A model generated the notes under the pieces. That model was not told where the DNA came from and made no database searches. It saw nothing but the letters and a program-made list of their open reading frames with translations. Both the position numbers and the translations under genes were made by a program. This document shows, piece by piece, positions 45,838 to 55,669 of a stretch of 64,000 bases of DNA; position 1 is the stretch's first letter, and each line of letters opens with the position of its first letter. The stretch comes from Micromonospora sp. WMMD812. GTDB lineage: Bacteria > Actinomycetota > Actinomycetes > Mycobacteriales > Micromonosporaceae. The stretch is taken from positions 6,416,501-6,480,500 of the forward strand of contig NZ_CP114904.1 of the NCBI RefSeq assembly GCF_027497215.1, written 5' to 3'.

Positions 45838-46944
45838 ATGGGGGAGCTACGCGGCACGCACGTGCCGGTGCTGCTCGAGCGGTGTCTCGAGCTGCTCGCC
45901 CCCGCGCTGGGCCGGGGCGGCCGGACGATCCACGTCGACGCGACGCTGGGCTTGGGCGGCCACGCCGAGGCGGTGCTCGAGGCGCACCCGGAGACGGTGC
46001 TGGTCGGGCTCGACCGGGACACCGAGGCGCTCGCCCACGCGCGCGTCCGGCTGGCCCGGTTCGCCGACCGGATCCATCTGGAGCACGCCGTCTACGACGA
46101 GTTGCCCGACGTGCTCGGCCGGCTGGGCTACCCGGAGGTCGACGGGATCCTGTTCGACCTGGGGGTCTCGTCGCTGCAACTGGACGCGCCCGACCGCGGG
46201 TTCGCCTACGCGCAGGACGCCCCGCTGGACATGCGGATGGACCAGACCCGGGGGGTGACCGCCGAGGAGGTGGTCAACGCCTACGGCCACCCGGAGCTGG
46301 CCCGGGTGCTGCGGGTCTACGGCGAGGAGAAGTTCGCCGGGCGGATCGCCTCGGCGATCATCCGGGAACGGGAACGCGCCCGGATCACCTCGTCCGCACG
46401 GTTGGCCGAGCTGGTCAGGGAGGCCATTCCGGCACCAGCCCGACGAACCGGTGGACACCCGGCAAAGAGAACGTTTCAGGCGTTGAGGATCGAGGTAAAC
46501 AGAGAGCTGGCCGCGCTGGAGACGGCGCTGCCGGCCGCGCTCGACGCGCTCCACGTGGGCGGTCGCATGGTGGTCCTGTCCTACCACTCGCTGGAGGACC
46601 GGCTCACCAAGGCGGCGCTCGCCGATCGGGTTCGCAGTAAGGGCCCGGTCGACCTCCCGGTCGAGCTACCCGGTACCGGTCCGACGTTCCGGCTGCTCAG
46701 CCGGGGCGCGGAGCTGCCCGGGGAACGGGAGGTCGCCGCGAACCCGCGCGCCGCCTCGGTGCGGTTGCGGGCCGCGGAGCGTATCGACCCGGATGCCGAG
46801 CAGCAGGGGCGGACCGACCGCGAACGGTACCGCCGGCGAGTCAAGGCGATGCACCAACCGGGGACGGGGTCCGCGCGATCCGTGGGGGATCGGCGGACGC
46901 CGGGGGACGGCAGAGGGACGGACGAAGAGGGGGAGGGGACATGA
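45838..46944 (+). CDS. rsmH: 16S rRNA m4C1402 methyltransferase
   Basis: A 368-residue SAM-dependent enzyme that methylates N4 of C1402 in the ribosomal P site. [14 protein letters not shown] at the N-terminus, the SAM motif [35 protein letters not shown]...PLDMRMD and [12 protein letters not shown] are all family signatures. The C-terminal 50 residues are a charged, Arg/Asp-rich tail not needed for the fold. ATG 45838 has GGGGG upstream and begins [14 protein letters not shown] 45826 is a possible alternative. The ftsL-like gene overlaps its stop (ATGA). Confidence 0.96.
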   Translation: MGELRGTHVPVLLERCLELLAPALGRGGRTIHVDATLGLGGHAEAVLEAHPETVLVGLDRDTEALAHARVRLARFADRIHLEHAVYDELPDVLGRLGYPEVDGILFDLGVSSLQLDAPDRGFAYAQDAPLDMRMDQTRGVTAEEVVNAYGHPELARVLRVYGEEKFAGRIASAIIRERERARITSSARLAELVREAIPAPARRTGGHPAKRTFQALRIEVNRELAALETALPAALDALHVGGRMVVLSYHSLEDRLTKAALADRVRSKGPVDLPVELPGTGPTFRLLSRGAELPGEREVAANPRAASVRLRAAERIDPDAEQQGRTDRERYRRRVKAMHQPGTGSARSVGDRRTPGDGRGTDEEGEGT

Positions 46945-47546
46945 GCGTTGACAGGCGCGAGCGCCGGGACATCACCGGCGTCGGGCAGCGCGCACCGCGG
47001 TCGGGGGGCCGGACCGCGGCGGAGCGAGCCACCCGCGTCGGGAACGGTACGGCACGCATGGATGGCGGTAATCGGCAGGGGGAGACCCGCGCGCGGGGGG
47101 CGCGCGAGTTCCCGACGCAGGGCAACGCGGCGCTGCGCCCGGCCGAGCGGACCGCCGGCACCGGCACCCGTGCGCCGCGGCTGCGGGTGGCGCCGCCGCC
47201 GCCGGTCTCCGTGCCGCGGGCGCCGTTCGCGGCGCTGATCGTGGTGCTGGTGGTCGGTGGGGTGCTCGGCGTCCTGCTGGTCAACACCAAGATCAACGAG
47301 AACGCGATCCGGCTGGAGAAGCTCCAGCAGCAGCAGGCCAAGCTCGACCTGGAGGAGGAGGCGCTGAACAAGCAGATCGCCGACTTCGAGGCGCCGGGCA
47401 ACCTGGCCGCCGCGGCCCGCAAGCTCGGGCTGGTCGAGTCGGGCGAGCCGGGGTACGTCCGGCTGCCGGACGGCCGCTCGATCGGCGTGCCGCAGCCGGC
47501 CACCGGCCAGCCGTCGGTGGCCAGCCAGCAGGGCACGGGAGGCTGA
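46941..47546 (+). CDS. ftsL: FtsL-like septum protein
   Basis: A 201-residue bitopic membrane protein: about 92 polar, Arg-rich cytoplasmic residues, one span ([24 protein letters not shown]), and an extracellular coiled coil ([32 protein letters not shown]) ending with [22 protein letters not shown]. Position between rsmH and ftsI and this topology identify FtsL, which with FtsQ and FtsB activates the septal synthases FtsW-FtsI. FtsL sequences diverge strongly, so the name rests on context and topology. Confidence 0.85.
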   Translation: MSVDRRERRDITGVGQRAPRSGGRTAAERATRVGNGTARMDGGNRQGETRARGAREFPTQGNAALRPAERTAGTGTRAPRLRVAPPPPVSVPRAPFAALIVVLVVGGVLGVLLVNTKINENAIRLEKLQQQQAKLDLEEEALNKQIADFEAPGNLAAAARKLGLVESGEPGYVRLPDGRSIGVPQPATGQPSVASQQGTGG

Positions 47547-47549
47547 TCC

Positions 47550-49766
47550 GTGCCGCCGAGGTCGGAGGATCCGCGCCGGGACGCCACAGGCTCCCGGCGC
47601 GGTTCGTCCTCCCGGGACGGCGGGGGCCGCGGCGCCGACCCGCGTACCGGTGAGCCGGGCGTCGGCGGGATCTCCGGCGCCCGGGCGTACACCCCGCGCG
47701 GGCGCACCATCCGTGAGGAGCACGGCGGGCTGCCCCGGACCGGCGGCGCCGCCGGGGGCGCCGAGCAGCGGCGCAGCCCGCGCAGCACCCGGTCCGGTGA
47801 CCCGTTCCGCCCCGCCCTGCAGGTGCTCGACGGCGGTCGCGCCGGCGCCGCCCGGGCTGCCCGGCGGTCCGCGCCGGCCGCCGGCCGGTCCGGCGTGGTG
47901 CGCACCGTGCAGCCGCGCACTCCGCGTACCCCGTCGGACGAGCCGCCCGCGCCGCGGCGTCGGACCACTCCGCGCCGGCCGGAGCGCCCGGCCGGCCGGC
48001 GGCCGGCGCGCAAGCCGCCCCGGCCGCCCAAGCTGGCCGACCCGCGGCTGCGGTTGCGCCTGGGCACCGCGCTCACCCTGGCGATCTTCGCCACCATCGG
48101 CATCCGGCTGGTCTTCCTGCAGGCGGTGGACACCCCGGCGTACGCCGGAGGCGGGGTGGCCGACCGGACCCGGACGGTCGACCTGCCGGCGCCGCGCGGG
48201 GCGATCTACGACCGCTTCGGCGCGCAACTGGCGCACAGCGTGGAGGCCCGGTACGTCTTCGCCGACCCGACGCTGATCGAGGACATCCCGGCGACGGCCC
48301 GGGCGCTCTCGCCGCTGCTGGGCATCTCGGTCTCGAAGCTGACCGAGCTGATGCGCCCACGGAAGCTGGAGAACGGCAATCCGTCCCGGTTCCAGTACCT
48401 GGCGCGGGGGGTGGAGATCGCGACCGCCAAGCAGGTGCTGGCGCTGGAGCTGCAGGGCATCGGCGTGCACCGGGACGAGCGCCGCGAGGTGCCCGGCGAC
48501 GACCTGGCCGCCAACCTGATCGGCTTCACGAGCCAGGACATGAACGGCCTCGAGGGGCTGGAGGCCCGCTACGACGACCTGCTCCGCGGGCAGGACGGCA
48601 AGCGGGTCTACGAGGCCGGCCTGGGCGACCTCGCGGCGCCGATCCCGGGCGGCTACAGCCGGACCACCCCGCCCAAGCCGGGCAGCTCGCTGACGCTCAC
48701 CGTCGACCGGGACCTGCAGTACATGACGCAGGTGATCCTCAGCCGGCACATGGCGCAGGCCCGCAACGGCGTGGGCGCCGCGGTGGTGCTCGACGTCGCC
48801 ACCGGCGAGGTGCTGGCGCAGGCCAGCCACCCCACCTACAACGCCGCCCAGCCCGAGGGCAGCCAGCCGGCGGCCCGCGAGGACGCGGCGACCAGCTTCG
48901 TGGTCGACCCCGGCTCGGTGCACAAGGCGATCACCTTCGGCGCGGCGCTCCAGGAGGGGGTGATCACCCCGGACACCACCCTGCCGATCCCGAACAGCAT
49001 CAAGATGGGCGACACCTGGTTCTCCGACACGCACCCGGCGAACGGCCGGCGGATGAGCCTGCCCGGAATGCTCGCGTACTCCTCGAACGTCGGCACGATC
49101 ACCATCGCCGACGAGCTCGGCCGGGACCGCCTGATCGACTACCAGCGGCGGTTCGGCCTCGGCCAGCCGACCGGCGAGGGGATGCCGGGCGAGGCGAGCG
49201 GCCGGCTGCTGCCCGCGGACGAGTGGAGCGGGTCGTCGTACGGGTCGGTGCCGATCGGGCACAGCGTCGACGCCACCCCGTTGCAGATGGCCGCCGCGTA
49301 CGCCGCCATCGCCAACAACGGCACCTATGTCCAGCCACACCTGATCAAGGAGGTGATCGGGCCGGACGGCACGCGGAAGCCGGGCAAGGCTCCGGTCACC
49401 CGCTCGGTGCTCAGCCCGCAGAACGCGGCCGCGCTGCGGACCATGCTGGAGGCGGTCACCACCGTCGACGGGGCCACCGGCGTGCCCGCGGCGGTCCCGG
49501 GCTTCCGGGTCGCCGGAAAGACCGGCACCGGCTGGCGGCTGGTGGACGGGCAGAAGCAGCCCGGCGAGGTCTCCTCGTTCATCGGGATGGCCCCCGCCGA
49601 GAAGCCCCGCTACGTGATCGCGGTCTTCGCGTACGCGCCGGGTGGCGGTGGCGCGGCCATCGCGACGGAGGGGTTCAAGGAGATGATGCAGTTCACTCTC
49701 CGTCACTACAAGGTGCCGCCGTCGACCACGGCCAAACCGCCCAAGTTCGTGGTCTATCCACGCTGA
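47550..49766 (+). CDS. ftsI: Septal peptidoglycan transpeptidase (class B PBP)
   Basis: A 738-residue class B penicillin-binding protein (PbpB/FtsI). An unusually long, Arg/Pro/Gly-rich cytoplasmic tail of about 165 residues precedes one membrane span (about 170-190). The PBP dimer domain starts with RTVDLPAPRGAIYDRFG. The transpeptidase motifs are S-x2-K at Ser456-Val-His-Lys459, Ser511-Ser-Asn513, and Lys657-Thr-Gly. It cross-links septal peptidoglycan with FtsW as partner. GTG 47550 lies three bases after the ftsL stop. The basic tail may bind Wag31/DivIVA or be phosphorylated; inference. Confidence 0.95.
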   Translation: MPPRSEDPRRDATGSRRGSSSRDGGGRGADPRTGEPGVGGISGARAYTPRGRTIREEHGGLPRTGGAAGGAEQRRSPRSTRSGDPFRPALQVLDGGRAGAARAARRSAPAAGRSGVVRTVQPRTPRTPSDEPPAPRRRTTPRRPERPAGRRPARKPPRPPKLADPRLRLRLGTALTLAIFATIGIRLVFLQAVDTPAYAGGGVADRTRTVDLPAPRGAIYDRFGAQLAHSVEARYVFADPTLIEDIPATARALSPLLGISVSKLTELMRPRKLENGNPSRFQYLARGVEIATAKQVLALELQGIGVHRDERREVPGDDLAANLIGFTSQDMNGLEGLEARYDDLLRGQDGKRVYEAGLGDLAAPIPGGYSRTTPPKPGSSLTLTVDRDLQYMTQVILSRHMAQARNGVGAAVVLDVATGEVLAQASHPTYNAAQPEGSQPAAREDAATSFVVDPGSVHKAITFGAALQEGVITPDTTLPIPNSIKMGDTWFSDTHPANGRRMSLPGMLAYSSNVGTITIADELGRDRLIDYQRRFGLGQPTGEGMPGEASGRLLPADEWSGSSYGSVPIGHSVDATPLQMAAAYAAIANNGTYVQPHLIKEVIGPDGTRKPGKAPVTRSVLSPQNAAALRTMLEAVTTVDGATGVPAAVPGFRVAGKTGTGWRLVDGQKQPGEVSSFIGMAPAEKPRYVIAVFAYAPGGGGAAIATEGFKEMMQFTLRHYKVPPSTTAKPPKFVVYPR

Positions 49767-49843
49767 GCAGCCACGGCGGGACATCATCGGTGAGTGCGGA
49801 CGAACCACCGGGGCGGCTGTGCGGCTGTCGCCGGACGACCGGG

Positions 49844-49849
49844 TAGGGT
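49844..49849 (+). promoter_or_regulatory. Possible internal promoter before murE
   Basis: TAGGGT predicts +1 at 49856, two bases before the GTG at 49858. The 91-bp gap after ftsI leaves room for an internal promoter in the cluster. Confidence 0.4.
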
Positions 49850-49857
49850 CTGACGCC

Positions 49858-51384
49858 GTGCCCGGCAATCCTCGCCCCCGTACCGAGATCGGCACCCGGC
49901 TCGGCGATCTCGCCGCCCGGCTCGCCGTCGAGCCCCCGGCCGACGCCGCCGAGGTGCTGGTGACCGGCGTCACGCACGCCAGCCAGGAGGTCCGCCCCGG
50001 CGACCTGTACGCGGCCCTGCCCGGCGCCCGCCGGCACGGCGCGGAGTTCGCCGCTGGCGCCGCCGACGCGGGCGCGGTGGCCGCGCTGACCGACCCGGCC
50101 GGGGCGCCCGCGGTGGCCGCCGCCGGCCTTCCCGCGATCGTGGTGGACGACCCGCGCGCGGTGCTCGGCACGCTGGCCTCGGCGGTCTACGGCGACCCGA
50201 CCGCCGCGCTGACCGTCATCGGGGTGACCGGCACCGCCGGCAAGACCTCGACGGCCTACCTGATCGAATCCGGGCTGCGCGCCGCCGGACACACCACCGG
50301 GCTGATCGGCACGGTGGAGACCCGGCTGGGCGACCTGGTGATCGACAGCGTCCGCACCACGCCCGAGGCGACCGACCTGCACGCCATGCTCGCCGCCGCC
50401 CGCGAGCGCGGGGTCACCGCGGTGGTGATGGAGGTGTCCAGCCACGCGCTGGCGATGGGCCGGGTCGGCGGAGTGCGGTTCACCGTCGGCGGCTACACCA
50501 ACTTCGGCTCCGACCACCTGGACTTCCACGCCGACTCGGCGGACTACTTCGCGGCGAAGGCACAGCTCTTCGACGGGCGCTGCGCCGTGGAGGTGCTCAA
50601 CCAGGACGACCCGGCGCTGCGCCCGCTGTTCAAGCCGGCCACGGTCAGCTACTCCGCGGCCGGCGACCCGACCGCCACCTGGTGGGCGGACGGGGTCGGC
50701 GGGGAGGGCTACGCCCAGCGGTTCACCGCGCACGGCCCGGACGGCCTCACCCTGCCGGCCGGCGTGGCGCTGCCCGGCCGGCACAACGTGGCCAACGCGC
50801 TGCTGGCCATCGCCGCGCTGGTGGCGGTCGGGGTGGACCCGGCCACCGCGGTCGCCGGGGTGGCCGACTGCGGCGGCGTCCCCGGCCGGCTGGAGCTGGT
50901 CACGCCCGCGGACGCACCGGTGCGCGGCGTGGTCGACTACGCGCACAAGCCGGACGCGATCGTGGCCGCGCTGACCGCGTTGCGCGAGCTGAGCGCCGGC
51001 CGCCTGATCTGCGTGATCGGCGCCGGCGGCGACCGGGACCGGGGCAAGCGGCCGGTGATGGGCGCCGCCGCCGCGGAGGGGGCCGACGTGGTGCTGGTGA
51101 CCGACGACAACCCGCGTACCGAGGACCCGGCGGCGATCCGCGCCGAGGTGCTGGCCGGGGCGCAGCGGGCCGGCACGACGGCCCGGGTCGTGGAGGTGGC
51201 CGGCCGTCGGGCCGCCATCGACGAGGCGGTGCGGCTGGCCGAGCCGGGTGACGTGATCGCGCTGCTCGGCAAGGGCCACGAGCGCGGGCAGGAGGTGGCG
51301 GGCGAGGTGCTGCCGTTCGACGACCACACCGAGCTGGCGGACGCGCTGCGCGCCCGCTTCGGCGACCTGGCGGGTCACCGGTGA
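49858..51384 (+). CDS. murE: UDP-MurNAc-tripeptide synthetase (meso-diaminopimelate-adding)
   Basis: A 508-residue Mur ligase that adds the third stem residue. The P-loop is [28 protein letters not shown] and [13 protein letters not shown] form the middle domain; the C-terminal DDNPRTEDP is the DNPR signature of meso-diaminopimelate-specific enzymes, and [10 protein letters not shown] contains the carbamylated-Lys neighbourhood. This predicts meso-DAP-type peptidoglycan (in this family sometimes hydroxylated later). GTG 49858 is chosen from the TAGGGT box; GTG 49819 is a longer alternative. Its stop overlaps murF. Confidence 0.95.
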   Translation: MPGNPRPRTEIGTRLGDLAARLAVEPPADAAEVLVTGVTHASQEVRPGDLYAALPGARRHGAEFAAGAADAGAVAALTDPAGAPAVAAAGLPAIVVDDPRAVLGTLASAVYGDPTAALTVIGVTGTAGKTSTAYLIESGLRAAGHTTGLIGTVETRLGDLVIDSVRTTPEATDLHAMLAAARERGVTAVVMEVSSHALAMGRVGGVRFTVGGYTNFGSDHLDFHADSADYFAAKAQLFDGRCAVEVLNQDDPALRPLFKPATVSYSAAGDPTATWWADGVGGEGYAQRFTAHGPDGLTLPAGVALPGRHNVANALLAIAALVAVGVDPATAVAGVADCGGVPGRLELVTPADAPVRGVVDYAHKPDAIVAALTALRELSAGRLICVIGAGGDRDRGKRPVMGAAAAEGADVVLVTDDNPRTEDPAAIRAEVLAGAQRAGTTARVVEVAGRRAAIDEAVRLAEPGDVIALLGKGHERGQEVAGEVLPFDDHTELADALRARFGDLAGHR

Positions 51385-52808
51385 TCCCGCTGACGCTGGC
51401 CGAGGTGGCCACCGCCGTCGACGGCCGTCTGGCCGGCGCCGACCCGGACGCCCGGGTCACCGGCTCGGTCGAGTTCGACTCGCGCAAGGTGACCGCCGGA
51501 GGGCTGTTCGTCGCCTTTCCGGGCGAGAAGGTCGACGGGCACGACTACGCGGCGGGGACCGTCGAGGCCGGCGCGGTGGCCGTGCTCGGCACCCGGGAGG
51601 TCCCCGGGGTGCCGATGGTGCTGGTCGACGACGCGCGGGCCGCGATGGGCCGGCTGGCCCGGTCGGTGGTCGACCGGCTGCCCGAGCTGACCGTGATCGG
51701 GCTGACCGGCTCCTCCGGCAAGACCACCACCAAGGACCTGATCGCCCAGCTCACCGCGCGGCTCGGCGCCACGGTGGCACCGCCCGGGTCGTTCAACAAC
51801 GAGCTGGGGCACCCGTACACGGCGTTGAAGGCCGGCCCGGACACCCGCTACCTGGTGATGGAGAAGGGCGCCCGCGGGATCGGGCACGTCCGCTACCTCT
51901 GCGAGCTGGTGCCGCCCCGGATCTCCGTGGTGCTCAACGTGGGGACCTCGCACATCGGCGAGTTCGGCTCGCGGGAGAACATCGCCCTGGCCAAGGGGGA
52001 ACTGGTCGAGGCGCTGCCGGCCGAGGGCCTCGCGGTGCTCAACGCCGACGACCCGCTCGTGGCCGCGATGGCGTCCCGCACCGACGCCCGGGTGGTCTTC
52101 TACGGCGAGGCCGCCGACGCGGAGGTGCGGGCCGAGGACGTCACCCTGGACGACCGGGGCTGCGCGTCGTACACGCTGGTCGTGCCGGAGGGGCGGGTGC
52201 CGGTGCGGCTCGGGCTGACCGGGCGGCACCAGGTCTCCAACACGCTCGCCGCCGCGGCGGTGGCCCGGGAGCTGGGCATGCCGCTGGCCGACCTGGCGAC
52301 CGCGCTGGGCGAGCTGGGGCTGGTCTCCACCCGCCGGATGGACGTCTTCGAGCGTCCCGACGGGGTGACCGTGGTCGACGACTCGTACAACGCCAACCCG
52401 GCCTCGATGGCGGTCGCGCTGAAGGCGCTGGCCAGCCTCGGTCGGGGCCGGCGTACCGTCGCCGTGCTCGGCTACATGGCCGAGCTGGGTCCGTTCGAGC
52501 GCGACGGGCACGCCGAGGTCGGCCGACTGGCGGCCGAGCTGGGCGTCGACCGGCTGCTCGTGGTGGGCGAGCCGGCCGCGCCGATCCACGAAGGCGCGAC
52601 AGCGGTAGGAAACTGGGGAGGAGAGTCGGTGCTGCTCACCGATCAGGCGGCGGCCGTCGAGGTGCTGCGGGGCGAACTACGGCCGGGCGACGTCGTCCTG
52701 GTCAAGGGCTCCCGGTACCGCACCTGGGAGGTGGCCGACGCCCTGCGCCCGGCCGCCGGGAGCGAACTCGCGAGCCCCGCGGCCGCGACCGAGGGTGGCG
52801 CCGCATGA
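51381..52808 (+). CDS. murF: UDP-MurNAc-tripeptide D-Ala-D-Ala ligase
   Basis: A 475-residue Mur ligase that adds D-Ala-D-Ala. N-terminal substrate domain [17 protein letters not shown]...[28 protein letters not shown]-loop [28 protein letters not shown], which recognises the stem; [18 protein letters not shown] in the C-terminal domain. The GTG start overlaps the murE stop (GTGA). The last 20 or so residues ([16 protein letters not shown]) come from a copy of the dispersed repeat also found at 2112, and lie outside the conserved fold. Confidence 0.95.
   Translation: MIPLTLAEVATAVDGRLAGADPDARVTGSVEFDSRKVTAGGLFVAFPGEKVDGHDYAAGTVEAGAVAVLGTREVPGVPMVLVDDARAAMGRLARSVVDRLPELTVIGLTGSSGKTTTKDLIAQLTARLGATVAPPGSFNNELGHPYTALKAGPDTRYLVMEKGARGIGHVRYLCELVPPRISVVLNVGTSHIGEFGSRENIALAKGELVEALPAEGLAVLNADDPLVAAMASRTDARVVFYGEAADAEVRAEDVTLDDRGCASYTLVVPEGRVPVRLGLTGRHQVSNTLAAAAVARELGMPLADLATALGELGLVSTRRMDVFERPDGVTVVDDSYNANPASMAVALKALASLGRGRRTVAVLGYMAELGPFERDGHAEVGRLAAELGVDRLLVVGEPAAPIHEGATAVGNWGGESVLLTDQAAAVEVLRGELRPGDVVLVKGSRYRTWEVADALRPAAGSELASPAAATEGGAA
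52759..52786 (+). repeat. Dispersed repeat element, copy 2 (inside murF)
   Basis: It matches 22 of 28 positions of 2112-2139 and here encodes the extreme C-terminus of MurF (Ser-Glu-Leu-Ala-Ser-Pro-Ala). Confidence 0.45.
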
Positions 52809-53929
52809 GGGCGGTCATCGTCGCCGTCGGGGTGGCGTTCCTGATCTCCCTGTTCTGCACCCCGATCGCGATCAAGGTGTTCACCCGGCTCAAGGCGGGC
52901 CAGCCGATCCGGGCCGAGGGCCCGGCGATGCACCAGGGCAAGAAGGGCACGCCGACGATGGGCGGCGTGGTGTTCATCCTCGCCACGGTCATCGCGTACG
53001 TCGCCGGCCACCTGGCCCTGACCACCCTGCCGGACCAGCAGATCGCGCAGGTCGAGCCGACCATCACGGCGCTCGTGCTGCTGGGGCTGATGGTGTTCTC
53101 CGGCGCGGTCGGCTTCCTCGACGACTTCCTCAAGGTGCGCAAGCGCAACAGCGCCGGGCTCAACAAGCGCGGCAAGCTGATCGGCCAGATCCTGGTCGGC
53201 GCGGTCTTCGGCGTGGTCGCGCTCTACTTCCCGAGCACCATGACCGACGCCGCGGGCGCGGTGACCAATACCGAGACGGTGGGCAGCACCACGCTGAGCT
53301 TCATCCGGGACATCCCGGCGCTGGACGTCAGCAAGATCGGCGCGGTGATCATCTTCATCTTCGTGGTGATGGCCGCGACCAACGGCGTGAACCTCACCGA
53401 CGGCCTGGACGGCCTGGCCACCGGCGCCTCGGTGATGGTCCTCGCCGCGTACGCGCTGATCGCGTTCTGGCAGTATCGGCACTGGTGCGCCGACCCGGAC
53501 TACACCCAGGCGTACTGCTACACCGTCCGGGATCCGTTGGAGATCGCCCTGATCGCCGGGGCGGGCGCCGGCGCCTGCGTCGGCTTCCTCTGGTGGAACA
53601 CCTCGCCGGCGCGGATCTTCATGGGCGACACCGGTGCGCTCGGGCTCGGCGGCCTGATCGCCGGCATGGCGATGTCCACCCGGACCATCCTGCTCCTGCC
53701 GATCATCGGCGGCCTGTTCGTGATCATCACGATGTCCGTGGTGATCCAGATCATCTCGTTCCGGACCACCGGCAAGCGGGTCTTCCGCATGTCGCCGTTG
53801 CAGCACCACTTCGAGCTCGCCGGATGGAGCGAGGTCAACATCGTGGTGCGGTTCTGGATCATCGCCGGCATCGGGGTGGCGATCGCGCTCGGCCTCTTCT
53901 ACAGCGAGTTCCTCGCGAACGTGACCTGA
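52805..53929 (+). CDS. mraY: Phospho-MurNAc-pentapeptide translocase (lipid I synthase)
   Basis: A 374-residue membrane enzyme with about ten spans that transfers phospho-MurNAc-pentapeptide to undecaprenyl phosphate. Family motifs: [32 protein letters not shown] (the DD pair), [28 protein letters not shown] and [17 protein letters not shown] 52805 overlaps the murF stop. In other actinomycetes murD follows; here a 135-bp gap with a long inverted repeat leads to ftsW. Confidence 0.97.
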   Translation: MRAVIVAVGVAFLISLFCTPIAIKVFTRLKAGQPIRAEGPAMHQGKKGTPTMGGVVFILATVIAYVAGHLALTTLPDQQIAQVEPTITALVLLGLMVFSGAVGFLDDFLKVRKRNSAGLNKRGKLIGQILVGAVFGVVALYFPSTMTDAAGAVTNTETVGSTTLSFIRDIPALDVSKIGAVIIFIFVVMAATNGVNLTDGLDGLATGASVMVLAAYALIAFWQYRHWCADPDYTQAYCYTVRDPLEIALIAGAGAGACVGFLWWNTSPARIFMGDTGALGLGGLIAGMAMSTRTILLLPIIGGLFVIITMSVVIQIISFRTTGKRVFRMSPLQHHFELAGWSEVNIVVRFWIIAGIGVAIALGLFYSEFLANVT

Positions 53930-53952
53930 TCCACCCCGCCCGGCCCCGTCCC

Positions 53953-54023
53953 GCGATCGTGCACTTTCGGCCCCCGAGACACCCCTATCGTGGCCTTCGT
54001 CGGGGCGGAAAGTGCACGATCGC
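53953..54023. repeat. Long intergenic inverted repeat 7, in the murD position
   Basis: GCGATCGTGCACTTTC (53953-53968) pairs perfectly with 54008-54023; five further pairs follow after one mismatch. It belongs with repeat 3 (arm identity 23 of 24 with the right arm of that element). It lies between mraY and ftsW, genes of the same strand. Confidence 0.9.
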
Positions 54024-54064
54024 TGGGGATCGGGGCTCGACACGCCGAGGGAGCCGTTGCGGGG

Positions 54065-55669
54065 GTGGGCGGCGGGCCCAGCGGCGATGATGTCCGGGTG
54101 GGGGAGGGAACCGGAACTGACGGCACGACCCAGGACCGGCCGCGGCGCACAACGGGCGGCGGGCGTACGGCCGAGGCCACCGCACCGCCACGCGGCCCGG
54201 ACGATCCGGGCGGCCCGGCGATCACGGCGCTGCGCGGGCTGGACCCGGCGGGCGGGCTGGCCGCGCTGCGTGGCCTGCTGGACCGCCCGCTGGCCTCGTA
54301 CTACCTGCTGATCTCCAGTGCCGGCCTGCTGCTGCTGATCGGCCTCACCATGGTCTTCTCCGCGACCAGCGTGCGGGACTACGCCGCGGGTGGGAACGCG
54401 ACCGCCTCGGTGGTCAAGCAGGCGATCTTCGCGGTGATCGGCCTGGTCGCGTTCTGGGCGTGCCAGCGGCTGCCGGCGACCACCTACCGGTCGCTGGGCC
54501 GGCCGCTGCTGCTCACCGCGATCGGGCTGCTGCTGCTGCTCAACCTGCTGCTCGCCTACGCCCGGCTGACGAACCAGGAGTCCGCCCGGATCGGTCCGAT
54601 CGAGGCGAGGCTGCTCTGGCTGTTCATCGGCGGCATCCAGGTGCAGCCCTCCGAGCTGGCCAAGTTCGCGCTGGTGCTCTGGGGCGCGCACGTGGTGGCC
54701 CGCAAGGGCGCCGCGCTGGGCTGGTGGCGGGAGCTTGCCACGCCGCTCTTCCCGGTGGTCGGCCTGCTCTTCGTGCTGGTCGGCTACAACGACCTCGGCA
54801 CGATGATCTGCCTGCTGGCGCTGGTGGTGGGGCTCCTCTTCGCGGCCGGGGTGCGGATGCGGGTGTTCGGCGCGCTCTCGGTGGCCGGGCTGGTCGGGAT
54901 CGGCCTGCTGATCGCGGTCGCCTCGCTCGGCGCCGGCTCGGGCGAGCAGGGCGAGGAGAACTACCGCCTCGCGCGGCTGGTCTCCTTCTTCAACCCGCCC
55001 GCGCCGGAGGACTGCAAGTTGGAGGGCTGCTACCAGCTCTTCCAGGGGCGGCTGGCGATCGAGCACGGCGGCTGGTTCGGCGTCGGCCTGGGCAAGAGCA
55101 GCCTGAAGTGGGACTGGCTGCCCGAGGCGCACAACGACTTCATCTTCGCGATCATCGCCGAGGAGTTGGGCGTGGTCGGCTGCGCGGTGGTGCTCACCCT
55201 CTTCGCGGTGCTCGCCTACACGGGGCTGCGGATCGCCCGGCGGGTCGAGGACCCGTTCCGCCGGCTCGCCGCCGCCGCGGTGACCACCTGGCTGGTGAGC
55301 CAGGCCGTGATCAACATCGGCGGCGTGGTCGGGCTGCTGCCGATCACCGGCCTGCCGCTGCCGTTCATCTCCGACGGCGGATCCGCCCTGGTCGTCACGC
55401 TGGCGGCGGTCGGGATGCTCGCCTCCTTCGCCCGGGCCGAACCTGATGCGGCCAGAGCCCTGCATGCCCGTCCGCCGGCCCGGTGGGTCCGACTACTCTG
55501 GGCCCCGTTGCCGCCGCTTCCCGGGCGACGTCGCCGACCGGCGTCGCCGCCGGCGCCCCGAGGGCCCCTGCCCCGGTCGCGGGAGCGGCGGAAGGACGAG
55601 CAGGCCGTACCCCGCGGCGTCCGGCAGACCCGGGCCCGAGGTGGGACGGCGAACGAGAGGAGACGCTGA
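54065..55669 (+). CDS. ftsW: Septal peptidoglycan polymerase FtsW
   Basis: A SEDS-family lipid II polymerase with ten spans. The N-terminal 60-70 residues are a polar tail; LRGLLDRPLASYYLLISSAGLLLLIGLTMVFSATS is the first span. The key regions are QPSELAKFALVLW, the Asp of GYNDLGTMICLLAL, GGWFGVGLGKSSLKWDWLPEAHNDFIFAIIAEELG, and GLLPITGLPLPFISDGGSAL. The C-terminus is a long Arg/Pro-rich cytoplasmic tail. The start is uncertain: GTG 54065 has AGGGAG 11 bases upstream, and GTG 54098 is an alternative; earlier starts fall inside the inverted repeat. Its TGA overlaps the murG ATG. Confidence 0.93.
   Translation: MGGGPSGDDVRVGEGTGTDGTTQDRPRRTTGGGRTAEATAPPRGPDDPGGPAITALRGLDPAGGLAALRGLLDRPLASYYLLISSAGLLLLIGLTMVFSATSVRDYAAGGNATASVVKQAIFAVIGLVAFWACQRLPATTYRSLGRPLLLTAIGLLLLLNLLLAYARLTNQESARIGPIEARLLWLFIGGIQVQPSELAKFALVLWGAHVVARKGAALGWWRELATPLFPVVGLLFVLVGYNDLGTMICLLALVVGLLFAAGVRMRVFGALSVAGLVGIGLLIAVASLGAGSGEQGEENYRLARLVSFFNPPAPEDCKLEGCYQLFQGRLAIEHGGWFGVGLGKSSLKWDWLPEAHNDFIFAIIAEELGVVGCAVVLTLFAVLAYTGLRIARRVEDPFRRLAAAAVTTWLVSQAVINIGGVVGLLPITGLPLPFISDGGSALVVTLAAVGMLASFARAEPDAARALHARPPARWVRLLWAPLPPLPGRRRRPASPPAPRGPLPRSRERRKDEQAVPRGVRQTRARGGTANERRR

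Noticed and set aside
53990..54064. Upstream start of ftsW at 53990
   Set aside because: It lies in the loop of the inverted repeat and would translate the right arm; the added residues are not part of the FtsW family.
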